Assembly (NCBI RefSeq): GCF_022678625.1
Contig: NZ_JALBYQ010000001.1
Location: 868,001 to 932,000, forward strand
Source: Aliiroseovarius subalbicans
GTDB taxonomy: Bacteria > Pseudomonadota > Alphaproteobacteria > Rhodobacterales > Rhodobacteraceae
Direction: 5' to 3'
Length of the DNA stretch: 64,000 nt
Below are positions 42,943 through 51,451 of this stretch, in pieces. The position numbers were made by a program, and so were the translations under genes. Each line of letters begins with the position of its first letter. Positions within the stretch are counted from its first letter, which is position 1. A model generated the notes under the pieces. It made no database searches. It worked only from the letters and a program-made list of their open reading frames with translations, and was not told the origin of the DNA.

Positions 42943-45453
42943 TCAGGCCCCCACGCTCAGGCGGCGGAACGGGCCGGCGCCGAACTGGTCGGACACCTGC
43001 GCCACGTCGATGTTGAACGGTGCCACCGCCCCGTCGTTACCCTGCGCCGTGGCCGAATAGGTCCAGGCGGGTGCGCTGACGGTTTCCTCGCGCAGCAGAA
43101 CCTCGCCATCCAGAACGCGCACGACATAGGTCTCAGCAGCTTCGCCCAGCGGCACCTCGACCCCAGCCCAACTGTCGCCGTCGGTGCGGGTGCGGCGGAT
43201 CCAGCCGACCGCCAAATCCCCGGCCCCATCAAGCTCGGCTTGCAGATGCACAGGCGCATAGGGGCGCAGACCGATCCCGTCGAAGGCATGCACCTGATGG
43301 GCATAGACCGGGTCATTATAGGTCCGCGAGGCCGGTCCAACCCGGTAATGACGCAGCAGGCCACGTTCTGATGCAGTCAGCGCGATCTGCTCAGGCGTGC
43401 CGTTCAGCAGAACGACATAGCTTCCCGGCGGCCATTGGTCGGGCATGATCGCGTCACTGCCCTGTTGCCCGCGCAGGCGGGTTGTCAGGTCATAAACACC
43501 CTCTTCGACCAAGGTCGCATTAGTGAACTGGAACACTTCCCAGTTTGCCGTCGAGCCGTCACCGATCACCGCCACATTGGCACCGTTCAGCACCTCATCG
43601 GCGCTGACCGAGGTCAGCTCACCCGACGCCACCCGCACACGCAGCGCGGGTCCGCGGTCAATCAGGCCAGGTTCGGCCCGGAACAGCGTGTTTTCCGTCA
43701 TCCCGATGACGGACGCGGCGGGCAGCAGCCGGTTCAGCACATAGGCGCTGTCTTGCGGGGCAGACCAGGCCGCGACCGACCCCGGCCAGGGTGTCGCGGT
43801 CACCGCCAGATGCGGTGCATGTTCGACCTCGTCGCCTTTCAAAAGCGGTAGGTCCATGAACAGTGGCAGAACCGGCACGGCGGGGGTGAAGGGCTTCGGG
43901 CGCACCGTGACCTCGACCGCATCCGAGGGCGTGTAAAGCCCCGGTTCGATGCGCACCGCCTGGATCATGCTGACCCCGGCCTGTTCCACGTGGTCCAGGC
44001 GGTAAAGCTCGGTGCCCGCGTCGGTTTCAATCTCGACCACGTCGCCGGCCATGTTGGCTATGGCCGAGGGCGGCAGAGAAAACCGCGCTTGATCACGCGC
44101 CACCCGGCTTTCCGCCAGCCAGCGTTCGACAATCGCGCGGCCTTCGCTTTGCAAGAGCACCAGCGGCATTTCCGATTGCGACACCGCGCGGCTGACCTCG
44201 TCGGGAAAGACCGCTTCGGAGGAGCGCACTTCGTAGTCGCCTTCCGCCTCGACAAAGTTCAACCGGATGCGCCCGGCGATTTCGGCCGAAGGCGCGCGGC
44301 TCAGCGACAGGGTGCCGTCCTGCTCTTCGGTGATGGCCAGGCGCGCGGGGTCAAGCACGCGGTCTGTGCGCCCATTGCGCGAGGTAAAGACCAGCGTGCC
44401 TTCCCGCTCGGCCGCCTCAAACCCATAAGCCAGCATGAGCGGTTGCAGCGCGGCCCGGCCCGAGCTGACTTGCCCGACCGAATAACCACGCACAAGGCCG
44501 TGCAGTTCGGACACGTCATAGGCGGTCACACCAGAGCGGTCGCAGATTTCGGACACGACCGAGGCCAGCGACCGCGCCGAGGTGCGCCCGTTCAGCCAAT
44601 GCCCGTGGGCGTAGTTTTCGCCATCGCTCCACAGCGCCGTATTGCCGGGGAAATACGGGAAGGGACGCGCGTCCCAGGCCCAGACATGGGCGCGCGCCAT
44701 GTCGATCATTTGCACGCCGGTTTCGCTGTCCGTCACGTTATGCGCCGGGTTACCCCAGTATTGATACATCGCGCGCAGATATTGCATCTGGATCAGGTCA
44801 TCACGCCGCCCGTTCGAGTAATTCGGCAGGCTGCTTTCCGAGCTTTTCGGGTCCAGGAACTTGTTGGGCTGGTTGGTGCCCTTGTCCACGGCGCCGCAGC
44901 CCAGTTCATCGACCCAGGCGGCATCGAACTGCGGCCCGCGCAGCGCCTCGGGTTCATGGGCGGAAAAAACCTGCGCGATCGCGCCGTTGGGCCAGAGCAG
45001 CCTTTTGCGCCCGGCCTCCCAGACTGGGCGGCGATCGGGTGGTGAGCAGGCCAGGATGCCACTGTCACCAAACACCATGACCTCGCGGACCTGATCAAAG
45101 GTTTCGCCCACCAAGGCCACGCGCGCCGACCGGCCCGGGTCCAGCGGACCCGCCCCCTCGACCTCGGCCCGCACCCATTCGGATCCCGCGCGTGTTTTAC
45201 CTGCGCCGCGCCCACCCATGATGACCCATGTGCGCCAATTGCCTTCGGGCGGCAGCTGGTGCGGTAGCGCCCAAAACTCGAACAGATAAGGCAGCGCGCT
45301 CAACGCGCCGTCACTCAGGCTGTTCAGGAACTCCTCCTGCACCTCCGATGTCGCGCAGGCGAGCCAGTCTGCGCCCGATCTCATCGCGTGCTGCGACAAG
45401 GTCAAGCTCTCGTCCGGCCGTGTTGCCGGGTGCTGTTCCACGGGCTTGGTCAA
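42943..45453 (-). CDS. In-frame chimera: GTA large terminase N-part fused to C-terminal half of GTA tail megatron (gp15)
   Basis: About 836 residues from two GTA genes. Residues about 1-181 are the large terminase ATPase: ALPYLFEFWALPHQLPPEG, Walker A VIMGGRGAGKT and the Walker B region QFDAAWVDEL. At that point (codons at about 44899-44913) the sequence becomes gp15: CGAVDKGTNQPNKFLDPKSS and ARPFPYFPG, from the GTA TIM-barrel and tail domains, running to the normal gp15 end. The terminase nuclease domain, portal, protease, capsid, head-tail genes and the N-terminal half of gp15 are missing. The frame is open throughout. Start TTG 45453 has AAAGGA upstream; ATG 45384 is an alternative. DNA packaging is not possible with this product. 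Confidence 0.88.
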   Translation of the reverse strand: MTKPVEQHPATRPDESLTLSQHAMRSGADWLACATSEVQEEFLNSLSDGALSALPYLFEFWALPHQLPPEGNWRTWVIMGGRGAGKTRAGSEWVRAEVEGAGPLDPGRSARVALVGETFDQVREVMVFGDSGILACSPPDRRPVWEAGRKRLLWPNGAIAQVFSAHEPEALRGPQFDAAWVDELGCGAVDKGTNQPNKFLDPKSSESSLPNYSNGRRDDLIQMQYLRAMYQYWGNPAHNVTDSETGVQMIDMARAHVWAWDARPFPYFPGNTALWSDGENYAHGHWLNGRTSARSLASVVSEICDRSGVTAYDVSELHGLVRGYSVGQVSSGRAALQPLMLAYGFEAAEREGTLVFTSRNGRTDRVLDPARLAITEEQDGTLSLSRAPSAEIAGRIRLNFVEAEGDYEVRSSEAVFPDEVSRAVSQSEMPLVLLQSEGRAIVERWLAESRVARDQARFSLPPSAIANMAGDVVEIETDAGTELYRLDHVEQAGVSMIQAVRIEPGLYTPSDAVEVTVRPKPFTPAVPVLPLFMDLPLLKGDEVEHAPHLAVTATPWPGSVAAWSAPQDSAYVLNRLLPAASVIGMTENTLFRAEPGLIDRGPALRVRVASGELTSVSADEVLNGANVAVIGDGSTANWEVFQFTNATLVEEGVYDLTTRLRGQQGSDAIMPDQWPPGSYVVLLNGTPEQIALTASERGLLRHYRVGPASRTYNDPVYAHQVHAFDGIGLRPYAPVHLQAELDGAGDLAVGWIRRTRTDGDSWAGVEVPLGEAAETYVVRVLDGEVLLREETVSAPAWTYSATAQGNDGAVAPFNIDVAQVSDQFGAGPFRRLSVGA

Positions 45454-45682
45454 CTCGTTTCCTTTCGTCAAATAGGCTTTGCATCGCCTTGCGTGCCGCG
45501 TCGGCCTTCTTCGAGACCTCAGGCACCGTGTCGAAGGCGCCAGCATCCAGGTCATCCAGGACCCGTTGCAGCGCCTGCAAAGCTGAAATGAAATGTTTCT
45601 CCACAAGCTCCAGAACCAATTCCGGAGCCATATCCTTCCCTGGGGGCGTCTTGTTTGTCATGCGTATGGCTTTGCCTCTCAT
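45311..45682 (-). CDS. GTA gene 1 product (small-terminase-like)
   Basis: 123 residues, equivalent by position and character to the first gene of the Rhodobacter capsulatus GTA cluster, proposed to be the small terminase. It is helical, with ELVEKHFISALQALQRVLDDL, then KKADAARKAMQSLFDERKRVD and EIGRRLARLRD coiled segments. ATG 45682 is preceded by GGGAAG; ATG 45661 is an alternative. Its 3' end overlaps the 5' end of the terminase chimera in another frame, the normal GTA arrangement. Apparently intact, so the deletion in this locus begins downstream of it. Confidence 0.75.
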   Translation of the reverse strand: MRGKAIRMTNKTPPGKDMAPELVLELVEKHFISALQALQRVLDDLDAGAFDTVPEVSKKADAARKAMQSLFDERKRVDQARGTAPGNTAGRELDLVAARDEIGRRLARLRDIGGAGGVPEQPE

Positions 45683-45705
45683 GCTGCTTCCCGCACGAGA
45701 GAAAC

Positions 45706-45740
45706 GGAAAAGCGGCCACCGGGATGTCCCGGGGCCGCTT
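45706..45740 (-). terminator. Hairpin with U-tract in the leader of the GTA remnant
   Basis: Outer arms AAGCGGCC/GGCCGCTT and inner arms CCGGGA/TCCCGG, with a one-base bulge and a two-base loop, are followed on the minus strand by TTTTCC. It lies between a consensus promoter and the gene 1 start, so it could end a short RNA, attenuate the GTA transcript or terminate readthrough from mltG. Confidence 0.7.
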
Positions 45741-45765
45741 GCCCATCTCTTCTAGCATGTCACAA

Positions 45766-45794
45766 CTTATAGGCGAAAGCGCACGCTATGTCAA
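45766..45794 (-). promoter_or_regulatory. Near-consensus sigma-70 promoter upstream of GTA gene 1
   Basis: On the minus strand TTGACA (45794-45789), a 17-bp spacer, then TATAAG (45771-45766). Transcription would start near 45759, about 77 bases before the gene 1 ATG. It is the best match to the consensus I noticed in the window. Confidence 0.65.
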
Positions 45795-45858
45795 ATCGAG
45801 GCGCACGCACGACGCACGCCAAGATCATGATTTATTAAGGATTTTTTCCCAACGCGGC

Positions 45859-47010
45859 CTACTGGTTTGCCCGCTCCGCTTCGATCGCACGCCATTTTGC
45901 GACGTTGTCGTTGTGCTCGGCCAGGGTGGCGGCGAAAGCGTGACCGCCGGTGCCATCTGCAACGAAAAACAGGTAATCCGTGCTATCGGGGTTCAACGCT
46001 GCCTCGATCGCCGCCGGACCTGGGTTGGCAATCGGCGTCGGCGGCAGGCCCGAAATCACATAGGTGTTGTAAGGCGTTTCACGGCGCAGTTCGCTCTGGC
46101 GCAGGCCACGACCCAAAGCGCCCTGCCCGTTGGTGATGCCATAGATCACCGTCGGGTCCGTCTGCAGGCGCATGCCCTGGTTCAGGCGGTTCACAAAGAC
46201 GCTGGCGACCTGACGCCGTTCGGCCGCCACGCCGGTTTCCTTTTCGACGATCGAAGCCATGATCAGCGCCTGTTCGGGCGTGTCATAGGGCAGACCCTCG
46301 GCCCGGTTTTGCCACGCCTCGGCCAACCGCTTTTCCTGCACCGCCACCATCTGGGCCAGCAGGTCGCCTCGATCCGCCCCTGGGCGCACCTCATAGCTGT
46401 CAGGCGCCAGGCTGCCTTCGGCGGGCACCCCGTCCACGTCACCGGTCAGGAACTCGGCCGCTTTCAGCGCGTCGACGATCTGCCAGGACGTGGCACCCTC
46501 AGCCAGCGCAATTCGGTAACGTGTGTCACCCTCGCCGCGCAGCCGGGTGTAATCCTCAGGCACGTCATCGCCCGGTGCAAATTCGGCCTTCACCACGAAG
46601 CGCTGGGTGGCAGGGTCTAGTTCTCGGACCTGGATTTCACTGGCCAGAACACCGATGCGATACACAATCTCGGTGCCGCAGGTCGAGGCGCCGCCACGGG
46701 TGACGATGTCCACGATCTCCACCATCGAAGCGCCTTCGGGCACCAGAAACGACCCAGCTTTCAACAGCCGCGTCTTGTCGGTGTATTGCGCACCCATGCG
46801 CAGGATCGCAGCAGAACTGACTGCGCCTTGATCCGCCAGGCGATCACTAACCCGGTTGAAAGTCGTGCCGCTTTCCACTTTCAGGCAGATCGCGACCTCC
46901 AGCGGGCCGGGCTGTTCATACTGGCGCTTGCCCCATGCAATCACGCCACCCGCTGCGATCAGGATCACGACGAACAGGGACAGGGCGTTTGACGCGATGT
47001 GCCGCCACAT
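45859..47010 (-). CDS. mltG: Endolytic murein transglycosylase MltG
   Basis: 383 residues with an N-terminal membrane helix (LSLFVVILIAAGGVIAW), a LysM-like segment (SGTTFNRVSDRLADQGAV) and the YceG catalytic domain. The active-site Glu is in IMASIVEKETGVAAER, followed by VASVFVNRLNQGMRLQTDPTVIYG and ISGLPPTPIANPG. It cuts nascent glycan strands and sets their length. Its ATG overlaps the fabF stop (ATGA), so it is the last gene of the fab operon, as is common in alphaproteobacteria. Confidence 0.96.
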   Translation of the reverse strand: MWRHIASNALSLFVVILIAAGGVIAWGKRQYEQPGPLEVAICLKVESGTTFNRVSDRLADQGAVSSAAILRMGAQYTDKTRLLKAGSFLVPEGASMVEIVDIVTRGGASTCGTEIVYRIGVLASEIQVRELDPATQRFVVKAEFAPGDDVPEDYTRLRGEGDTRYRIALAEGATSWQIVDALKAAEFLTGDVDGVPAEGSLAPDSYEVRPGADRGDLLAQMVAVQEKRLAEAWQNRAEGLPYDTPEQALIMASIVEKETGVAAERRQVASVFVNRLNQGMRLQTDPTVIYGITNGQGALGRGLRQSELRRETPYNTYVISGLPPTPIANPGPAAIEAALNPDSTDYLFFVADGTGGHAFAATLAEHNDNVAKWRAIEAERANQ

Positions 47011-48272
47011 CAATCGGTGACCTTGCCCAGAACCAGGGACGCATTGGTGCCGCCAAAGCCAAAGCTGTTGGACAGTGCCACGTTGATCTCGCGCTCTTCC
47101 TTGGCATTGGCCGCCAGGCTCAGCTTGGGCTCAACCGCCGGATTGTCCAGGTTGATCGTCGGCGGGGCCACCTGGTCGCGCAGCGCCAGGATGCAAAAGA
47201 TCGCCTCGACCGCTCCAGCAGCGCCCAGAAGGTGGCCGATCGACGATTTGGTCGACGACATGGTCGCCGTGGAGGCCGCGTCACCCAGCAGACGCTCAAC
47301 CGCTGCCAGCTCAATCGTGTCAGCCATCGTCGAGGTGCCGTGCGCGTTGATGTAATCCACCGCGTCAGGCTCCAGCCCGGCGTGTTTCAACGCCGCTTTC
47401 ATCGCGCGGAAGCCACCGTCGCCGTCCTCGGACGGGGCGGTGATGTGATAGGCATCGCCGGACAGGCCATAGCCCAGAACCTCGGCATAAATCTTGGCGC
47501 CGCGCGCCTTGGCATGTTCGTATTCTTCTAACACGACAACGCCCGCGCCCTCGCCCATCACGAAGCCGTCGCGGTCTGCGTCATAGGGCCGGCTGGCGGT
47601 TTCCGGGCTGTCGGCGCGTTTCGTCGACAGCGCCTTGCAGGCGTTGAACCCGGCAATGCCAATCTCGCTGATCGCGGTTTCCGCGCCGCCGGCCACCATC
47701 ACGTCAGCATCACCATGCTGGATCAGCCGGCTGGCGTCGCCAATGGCATGGGCACCGGTGGAACAGGCGGTCACGACCGCGTGGTTCGGACCTTTGAAAC
47801 CAAAACGGATTGACACCTGACCCGAGATCAGGTTGATCAGCGATCCGGGGATGAAGAAGGGCGACACACGGCGCGGTCCACGTTCGTGGATCAGCACAGC
47901 GGTCTCCGCGATGGAATTCAGCCCGCCGATGCCCGACCCGATCATCACACCGGTGCGCTCACGACCTTCGTCGTCCTCGGGCATCCAGCCTGAATCCTTC
48001 ACCGCCATGTCGGCGGCAGCCATGCCAAACAGGATGAACTCATCCACCTTGCGGCGTTCCTTGGCGGCCATCCAGTCGTCGGGGTTGAACGTGCCGGCGT
48101 TGCCGTCACCGTAAGGGACTTCGCAAGCGTAATTGGTGGTCACACGGCTGGCGTCGAACTTGGTGATCGGGCCTGCGCCCGACTTGCCCGCAAGAATGCG
48201 TTCCCAGGTTTCCTCGACCCCGCATGCCAGCGGTGACACCATGCCCAGACCCGTAATGACCACTCGACGCAT
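47010..48272 (-). CDS. fabF: 3-oxoacyl-[acyl-carrier-protein] synthase II
   Basis: A 420-residue condensing enzyme that elongates acyl-ACP with malonyl-ACP. The catalytic Cys is in VTACSTGAHAIGDA, and the two active-site His in NAHGTSTMADT and SSIGHLLGAAGAVE. The N-terminal RRVVITGLGMVSPLACG is typical. It lies between the rhodanese-HTH gene (85 bp upstream) and mltG (overlapping), within the fabD-fabG-acpP-fabF order. Confidence 0.97.
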   Translation of the reverse strand: MRRVVITGLGMVSPLACGVEETWERILAGKSGAGPITKFDASRVTTNYACEVPYGDGNAGTFNPDDWMAAKERRKVDEFILFGMAAADMAVKDSGWMPEDDEGRERTGVMIGSGIGGLNSIAETAVLIHERGPRRVSPFFIPGSLINLISGQVSIRFGFKGPNHAVVTACSTGAHAIGDASRLIQHGDADVMVAGGAETAISEIGIAGFNACKALSTKRADSPETASRPYDADRDGFVMGEGAGVVVLEEYEHAKARGAKIYAEVLGYGLSGDAYHITAPSEDGDGGFRAMKAALKHAGLEPDAVDYINAHGTSTMADTIELAAVERLLGDAASTATMSSTKSSIGHLLGAAGAVEAIFCILALRDQVAPPTINLDNPAVEPKLSLAANAKEEREINVALSNSFGFGGTNASLVLGKVTD

Positions 48273-48356
48273 TCTGCTGCCCCTTTTCAGGTTTCTAAAT
48301 CCTTCGCGCTTGATACCGCGCGGCGGGGGGATGGGGCAAGGGTGAAAGAAGCGGTC

Positions 48357-49019
48357 TTAGCAGGTGCGCGGGCGAACCTCCGCACGGATTTTTTCACCAA
48401 TCGCGTGGCGGGCGCGCTCCAGGTCATGTTCGGTCTGCACGTGCACCCAGAAATCGGCGGCGGTGCAGAAATACCGCGCCAGGCGCATCGACAATTCGAC
48501 GTCCACCGCCAGCGCGCCCTCGACCAGCTTGCGCACGATCTGCGGCGACACGTTCAAGCGCAGCGCCAGCTTGGCCTGGTCGATGCCCAGAGGTTCCAGA
48601 AACTCACTGCGCAGAACCTCGCCAGGCGTGGGACACAGAAACACCGGCTTGGGCGCTTCCACGGCCTCGGGCGGCAGGATCTGCACCTCAGTGGGCAAAC
48701 CGGCCGCTTTCCAGTCCTTCAACCCGCCCTCCATGTGCAAAATGCCCACGTGGCCTTCGTTCAGCAGCATTTTGGCGGCAGCCTCCGAGCGCTTGCCGAC
48801 CGCGCAGTGGATCACCACGTGCTTGCCGTCGATGGCGGGAAAGAATTCGGGGTCAAAGCTCGACAGCGGCAACAACAGCGCGCCTGCGATGTGTTCCACC
48901 TCATATTCCTTGGTTTCACGCACGTCGACCAGCAGAACCTCGCCGCCATCCAGCCAGTCCTGCACCTGCGCCGCGTTCACGGTTTCGACGAATACATCTT
49001 GTCTCTGCGCCAGGCCCAT
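48357..49019 (-). CDS. Rhodanese-like domain fused to HigA-type HTH domain
   Basis: 220 residues. Residues about 8-105 are a rhodanese homology domain with the persulfide-forming loop HCAVGKRSEA (Cys near residue 69) and GGLKDWKAAG. Residues about 125-215 are a HigA/VapI-type antidote HTH: CPTPGEVLRSEFLEPLGIDQAKLALRLNVSPQ, then VELSMRLARYFCTAADFWVHVQ. A sulfur-carrying or redox domain is thus joined to a DNA-binding domain, with no HigB toxin beside it. It probably acts as a redox- or sulfur-responsive regulator, or is a reused antitoxin. It sits between acpP and fabF, normally adjacent genes. ATG 49019 follows GAGGGGACC. Confidence 0.85.
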   Translation of the reverse strand: MGLAQRQDVFVETVNAAQVQDWLDGGEVLLVDVRETKEYEVEHIAGALLLPLSSFDPEFFPAIDGKHVVIHCAVGKRSEAAAKMLLNEGHVGILHMEGGLKDWKAAGLPTEVQILPPEAVEAPKPVFLCPTPGEVLRSEFLEPLGIDQAKLALRLNVSPQIVRKLVEGALAVDVELSMRLARYFCTAADFWVHVQTEHDLERARHAIGEKIRAEVRPRTC

Positions 49020-49133
49020 CGGGTCCCCTCCTGCGTGATATAAGCCAGTGAACCATAAGTCATTTCGGTGTGGAATGTCCGCCCTGACTGGAAGTCCACG
49101 CCGCAACATCGGTCCGGTTTCGACGCTGTAAAC

Positions 49134-49163
49134 AGAAAAACGGCGCCCGTCGGGGCGCCGTTT
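49134..49163 (-). terminator. Intrinsic terminator after acpP
   Basis: AAACGGCGCC pairs with GGCGCCGTTT around a short loop; on the minus strand a TTTTT tract follows. It lies 43 bp after the acpP stop and before the rhodanese-HTH gene, so acpP can be made as a separate short message. Confidence 0.88.
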
Positions 49164-49205
49164 CAGAATGCTTGCGAAAGAATCGCGTGCTTGTGGGACC
49201 TGCCC

Positions 49206-49439
49206 TTAAGCGGCTTCGGTGATGAACTTCACCGCGTCGCCGAAGGTCTGAATGGTCTCGGCAGCGTCGTCCGGAATTTCGATCCCGAACTCTTCTTCGA
49301 AGGCCATGACCAGCTCGACCGTGTCCAGGCTGTCCGCGCCCAGGTCGTCGATGAACGAGGCCGATTCCGTGACCTTATCCTCTTCCACACCCAAGTGCTC
49401 CACAACGATTTTCTTAACGCGATCTGCGACGTCGCTCAT
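49206..49439 (-). CDS. acpP: Acyl carrier protein
   Basis: 77 residues, highly acidic. The phosphopantetheine attachment Ser37 lies in the invariant [19 protein letters not shown]. It carries the growing acyl chain for FabD, FabF and FabG encoded around it. It has its own candidate promoter at 49567-49594 and a terminator at 49134, consistent with the high expression needed. Confidence 0.98.
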   Translation of the reverse strand: MSDVADRVKKIVVEHLGVEEDKVTESASFIDDLGADSLDTVELVMAFEEEFGIEIPDDAAETIQTFGDAVKFITEAA

Positions 49440-49566
49440 GGTAAATCCTCACAGTTTTTCAGGCGTTACAGCCTGTTTTCATTTGGCCCCGAAAGGCCGC
49501 TCATGTTCCCGTGCGTATCGCCGAGATGCCCTAGCGTCAGGTGACGTCAGGACCAAATCTGCGCCG

Positions 49567-49594
49567 CCTATAGCATATCGCAACACATAGGCAA
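49567..49594 (-). promoter_or_regulatory. Candidate acpP promoter
   Basis: On the minus strand TTGCCT (49594-49589), a 16-bp spacer, then TATAGG (49572-49567), in the 176-bp gap between fabG and acpP. The leader would be about 120 bases. Reasonable match, untested. Confidence 0.45.
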
Positions 49595-49615
49595 ACGCTT
49601 TCAGACCACAAGGGG

Positions 49616-50353
49616 TCAGATCATCGCCATGCCACCGTTCACATGCAGCGTGGTGCCGGTGGTGTAGCCAGCCCCGTCGCTGGCCAGATACAGGACTGCC
49701 GCGGCGATTTCCTCGGGCGTGCCCATGCGACCGGCGGGGATCTGCACGTTGATCTTGTCCTTTTGATCATCGGTCAGCTTGTCGGTCATCGCGGTGGCGA
49801 TAAACCCGGGGGCGACACAGTTCACGGTGATGCCGCGGCTCGCGACCTCATAGGCAATCGATTTGGACATGCCGACCATGCCGGCCTTGGAGGCGGCATA
49901 ATTCGCCTGCCCCGGATTACCGGTGGCACCGACGATGGAGCTGATGTTCACGATCCGGCCCCAGCGCGCCTTCATCATCGACCGCATAACACCGCGGCAC
50001 AGGCGCATGGTGGAGGTCAGGTTGACCTCAAGCACGCTGGCCCAGTCGTCGTCCGACATGCGCATGAAGATCTGGTCTCGGGTGATGCCTGCATTGTTGA
50101 CCAGGATGTCTACGCTGCCCATCGCCTCGGCGGCTTGTTTGGGCAGGGCATCCACCGCGGCGGCGTCCGATAGGTTGCAGGGCAGAACATGGGCGCGTTC
50201 ACCCAGCTCGGCGGCCAGCGCCTCCAGCGGCTCGACCCGCGTACCGCTCAGGCCCACATTGGCGCCAGCGGCATGCAATGTCTTGGCAATCTCGCCACCG
50301 ATACCTCCGGACGCCCCGGTGATCAGCGTATTCTTTCCTGTCAGATCAAACAT
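49616..50353 (-). CDS. fabG: 3-oxoacyl-[acyl-carrier-protein] reductase
   Basis: A 245-residue short-chain dehydrogenase reducing 3-oxoacyl-ACP with NADPH. The Rossmann motif is ITGASGGIGGEIA, followed by NNAGITRD, the catalytic Ser of NISSIVGATGN, Tyr-Lys in YAASKAGM, and the C-terminal YTTGTTLHVNGGMAMI. ATG 50353 is preferred because AAGGA lies six bases upstream; ATG 50359 abuts that site. It starts 9 bp after the fabD stop. Confidence 0.97.
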   Translation of the reverse strand: MFDLTGKNTLITGASGGIGGEIAKTLHAAGANVGLSGTRVEPLEALAAELGERAHVLPCNLSDAAAVDALPKQAAEAMGSVDILVNNAGITRDQIFMRMSDDDWASVLEVNLTSTMRLCRGVMRSMMKARWGRIVNISSIVGATGNPGQANYAASKAGMVGMSKSIAYEVASRGITVNCVAPGFIATAMTDKLTDDQKDKINVQIPAGRMGTPEEIAAAVLYLASDGAGYTTGTTLHVNGGMAMI

Positions 50354-50362
50354 TTGCATTCC

Positions 50363-51301
50363 TTACTTCATGCTCTCAGCGGCAGCTGCCACATCTTCGG
50401 GCGTGCCCACGGTGCGGGTGCCGACCTCTTTTGCGATCCGGCGGATCATGCCTGTCAGGGCCTTGCCCGCGCCGATCTCCCAGATTTCGGTCACGCCCTG
50501 CGCGGCCATCCAGGACACGCTTTCGCGCCAGCGGACCGAGTGGGTGACTTGATCGACCAGAAGCGATCGGATCGTGGCCGGGTCGATCACGTCGTGGGCC
50601 AGCACGTTGGCAACCAGCGGCACCTTGGGGGTGTGCATCTCGACATGGCTCAGCGCTTCGGCCATCGCCTCGGCGGCGGGCTGCATCAGGGCGCAGTGGA
50701 ACGGCGCGCTGACCGGCAGCAGAACCGCCCGGCGTGCGCCTTTGCCCTTGGCGATCTCGATCGCGCGTTCCACGGCCTCTTTGTGGCCCGACACGACCAC
50801 CTGGGCGGGGTCATTGTCGTTGGCGGCCTGACAGACCTGATCATGCGCCGCTTGCGACGCGACCTCGGTCGCAGTTTCAAAATCAAGGCCCAGCAGCGCG
50901 GCCATCGCGCCTTCGCCCACCGGAACGGCCTGTTGCATCGCCAGACCACGGGTGCGCAACAGCCGCGCGGTGTCGGCGACGGAAATCGTCCCTGCAGCAG
51001 CCAGCGCAGAATACTCGCCCAACGAGTGACCAGCGACATAGCTTGCCGCGGTGACATCAACGCCCTCCGCCTCAAGCGCGCGCATGGCGGCCAGCGAGGT
51101 GGCCATCAGCGCAGGTTGCGCGTTCTGTGTCAGGGTCAGAGCATCCTGCTCCCCCTCCCAGATCAGAGACGACAGGCTTTCACCCAAAGCCTCGTCCACC
51201 TCGTCGAACACAGCCTTTGCGGCTGGATAAGCATCAGCCAAGGCCTTGCCCATGCCGATCGACTGGGCACCTTGGCCCGGAAATACGAATGCGCGGCTCA
51301 T
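50363..51301 (-). CDS. fabD: Malonyl-CoA:ACP transacylase
   Basis: A 312-residue enzyme loading malonyl onto ACP for fatty-acid synthesis. FVFPGQGAQSIGMGKAL at the N-terminus, the nucleophile in the GHSLGEYSALAAAG elbow, and the catalytic His region VSAPFHCALMQPAA are visible. The start at 51301 has GAGGAC upstream. First gene of the fabD-fabG-acpP-(rhodanese-HTH)-fabF-mltG series. Confidence 0.97.
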   Translation of the reverse strand: MSRAFVFPGQGAQSIGMGKALADAYPAAKAVFDEVDEALGESLSSLIWEGEQDALTLTQNAQPALMATSLAAMRALEAEGVDVTAASYVAGHSLGEYSALAAAGTISVADTARLLRTRGLAMQQAVPVGEGAMAALLGLDFETATEVASQAAHDQVCQAANDNDPAQVVVSGHKEAVERAIEIAKGKGARRAVLLPVSAPFHCALMQPAAEAMAEALSHVEMHTPKVPLVANVLAHDVIDPATIRSLLVDQVTHSVRWRESVSWMAAQGVTEIWEIGAGKALTGMIRRIAKEVGTRTVGTPEDVAAAAESMK

Positions 51302-51451
51302 GAAGTCCTCCTCACCCCGATCTGTTTCAACCGGGATAGCCCGCCACGGGGGCCGGTGCAATTGTCCAAGAGATAAACAGGGTAAAAACGGCTGGAAAAA
51401 CGCCAAGACCGCCCCCGAAGGCGCGATCTTCAGACAGGCTGTGGCGGTCGA

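Noticed and set aside
45552-45758. A 68-codon frame starting at the predicted GTA leader transcription start
   Set aside because: Its sequence continues in another frame through GTA gene 1 and looks non-coding. The hairpin and the real gene 1 start explain the region better, though a short leaderless peptide cannot be excluded.
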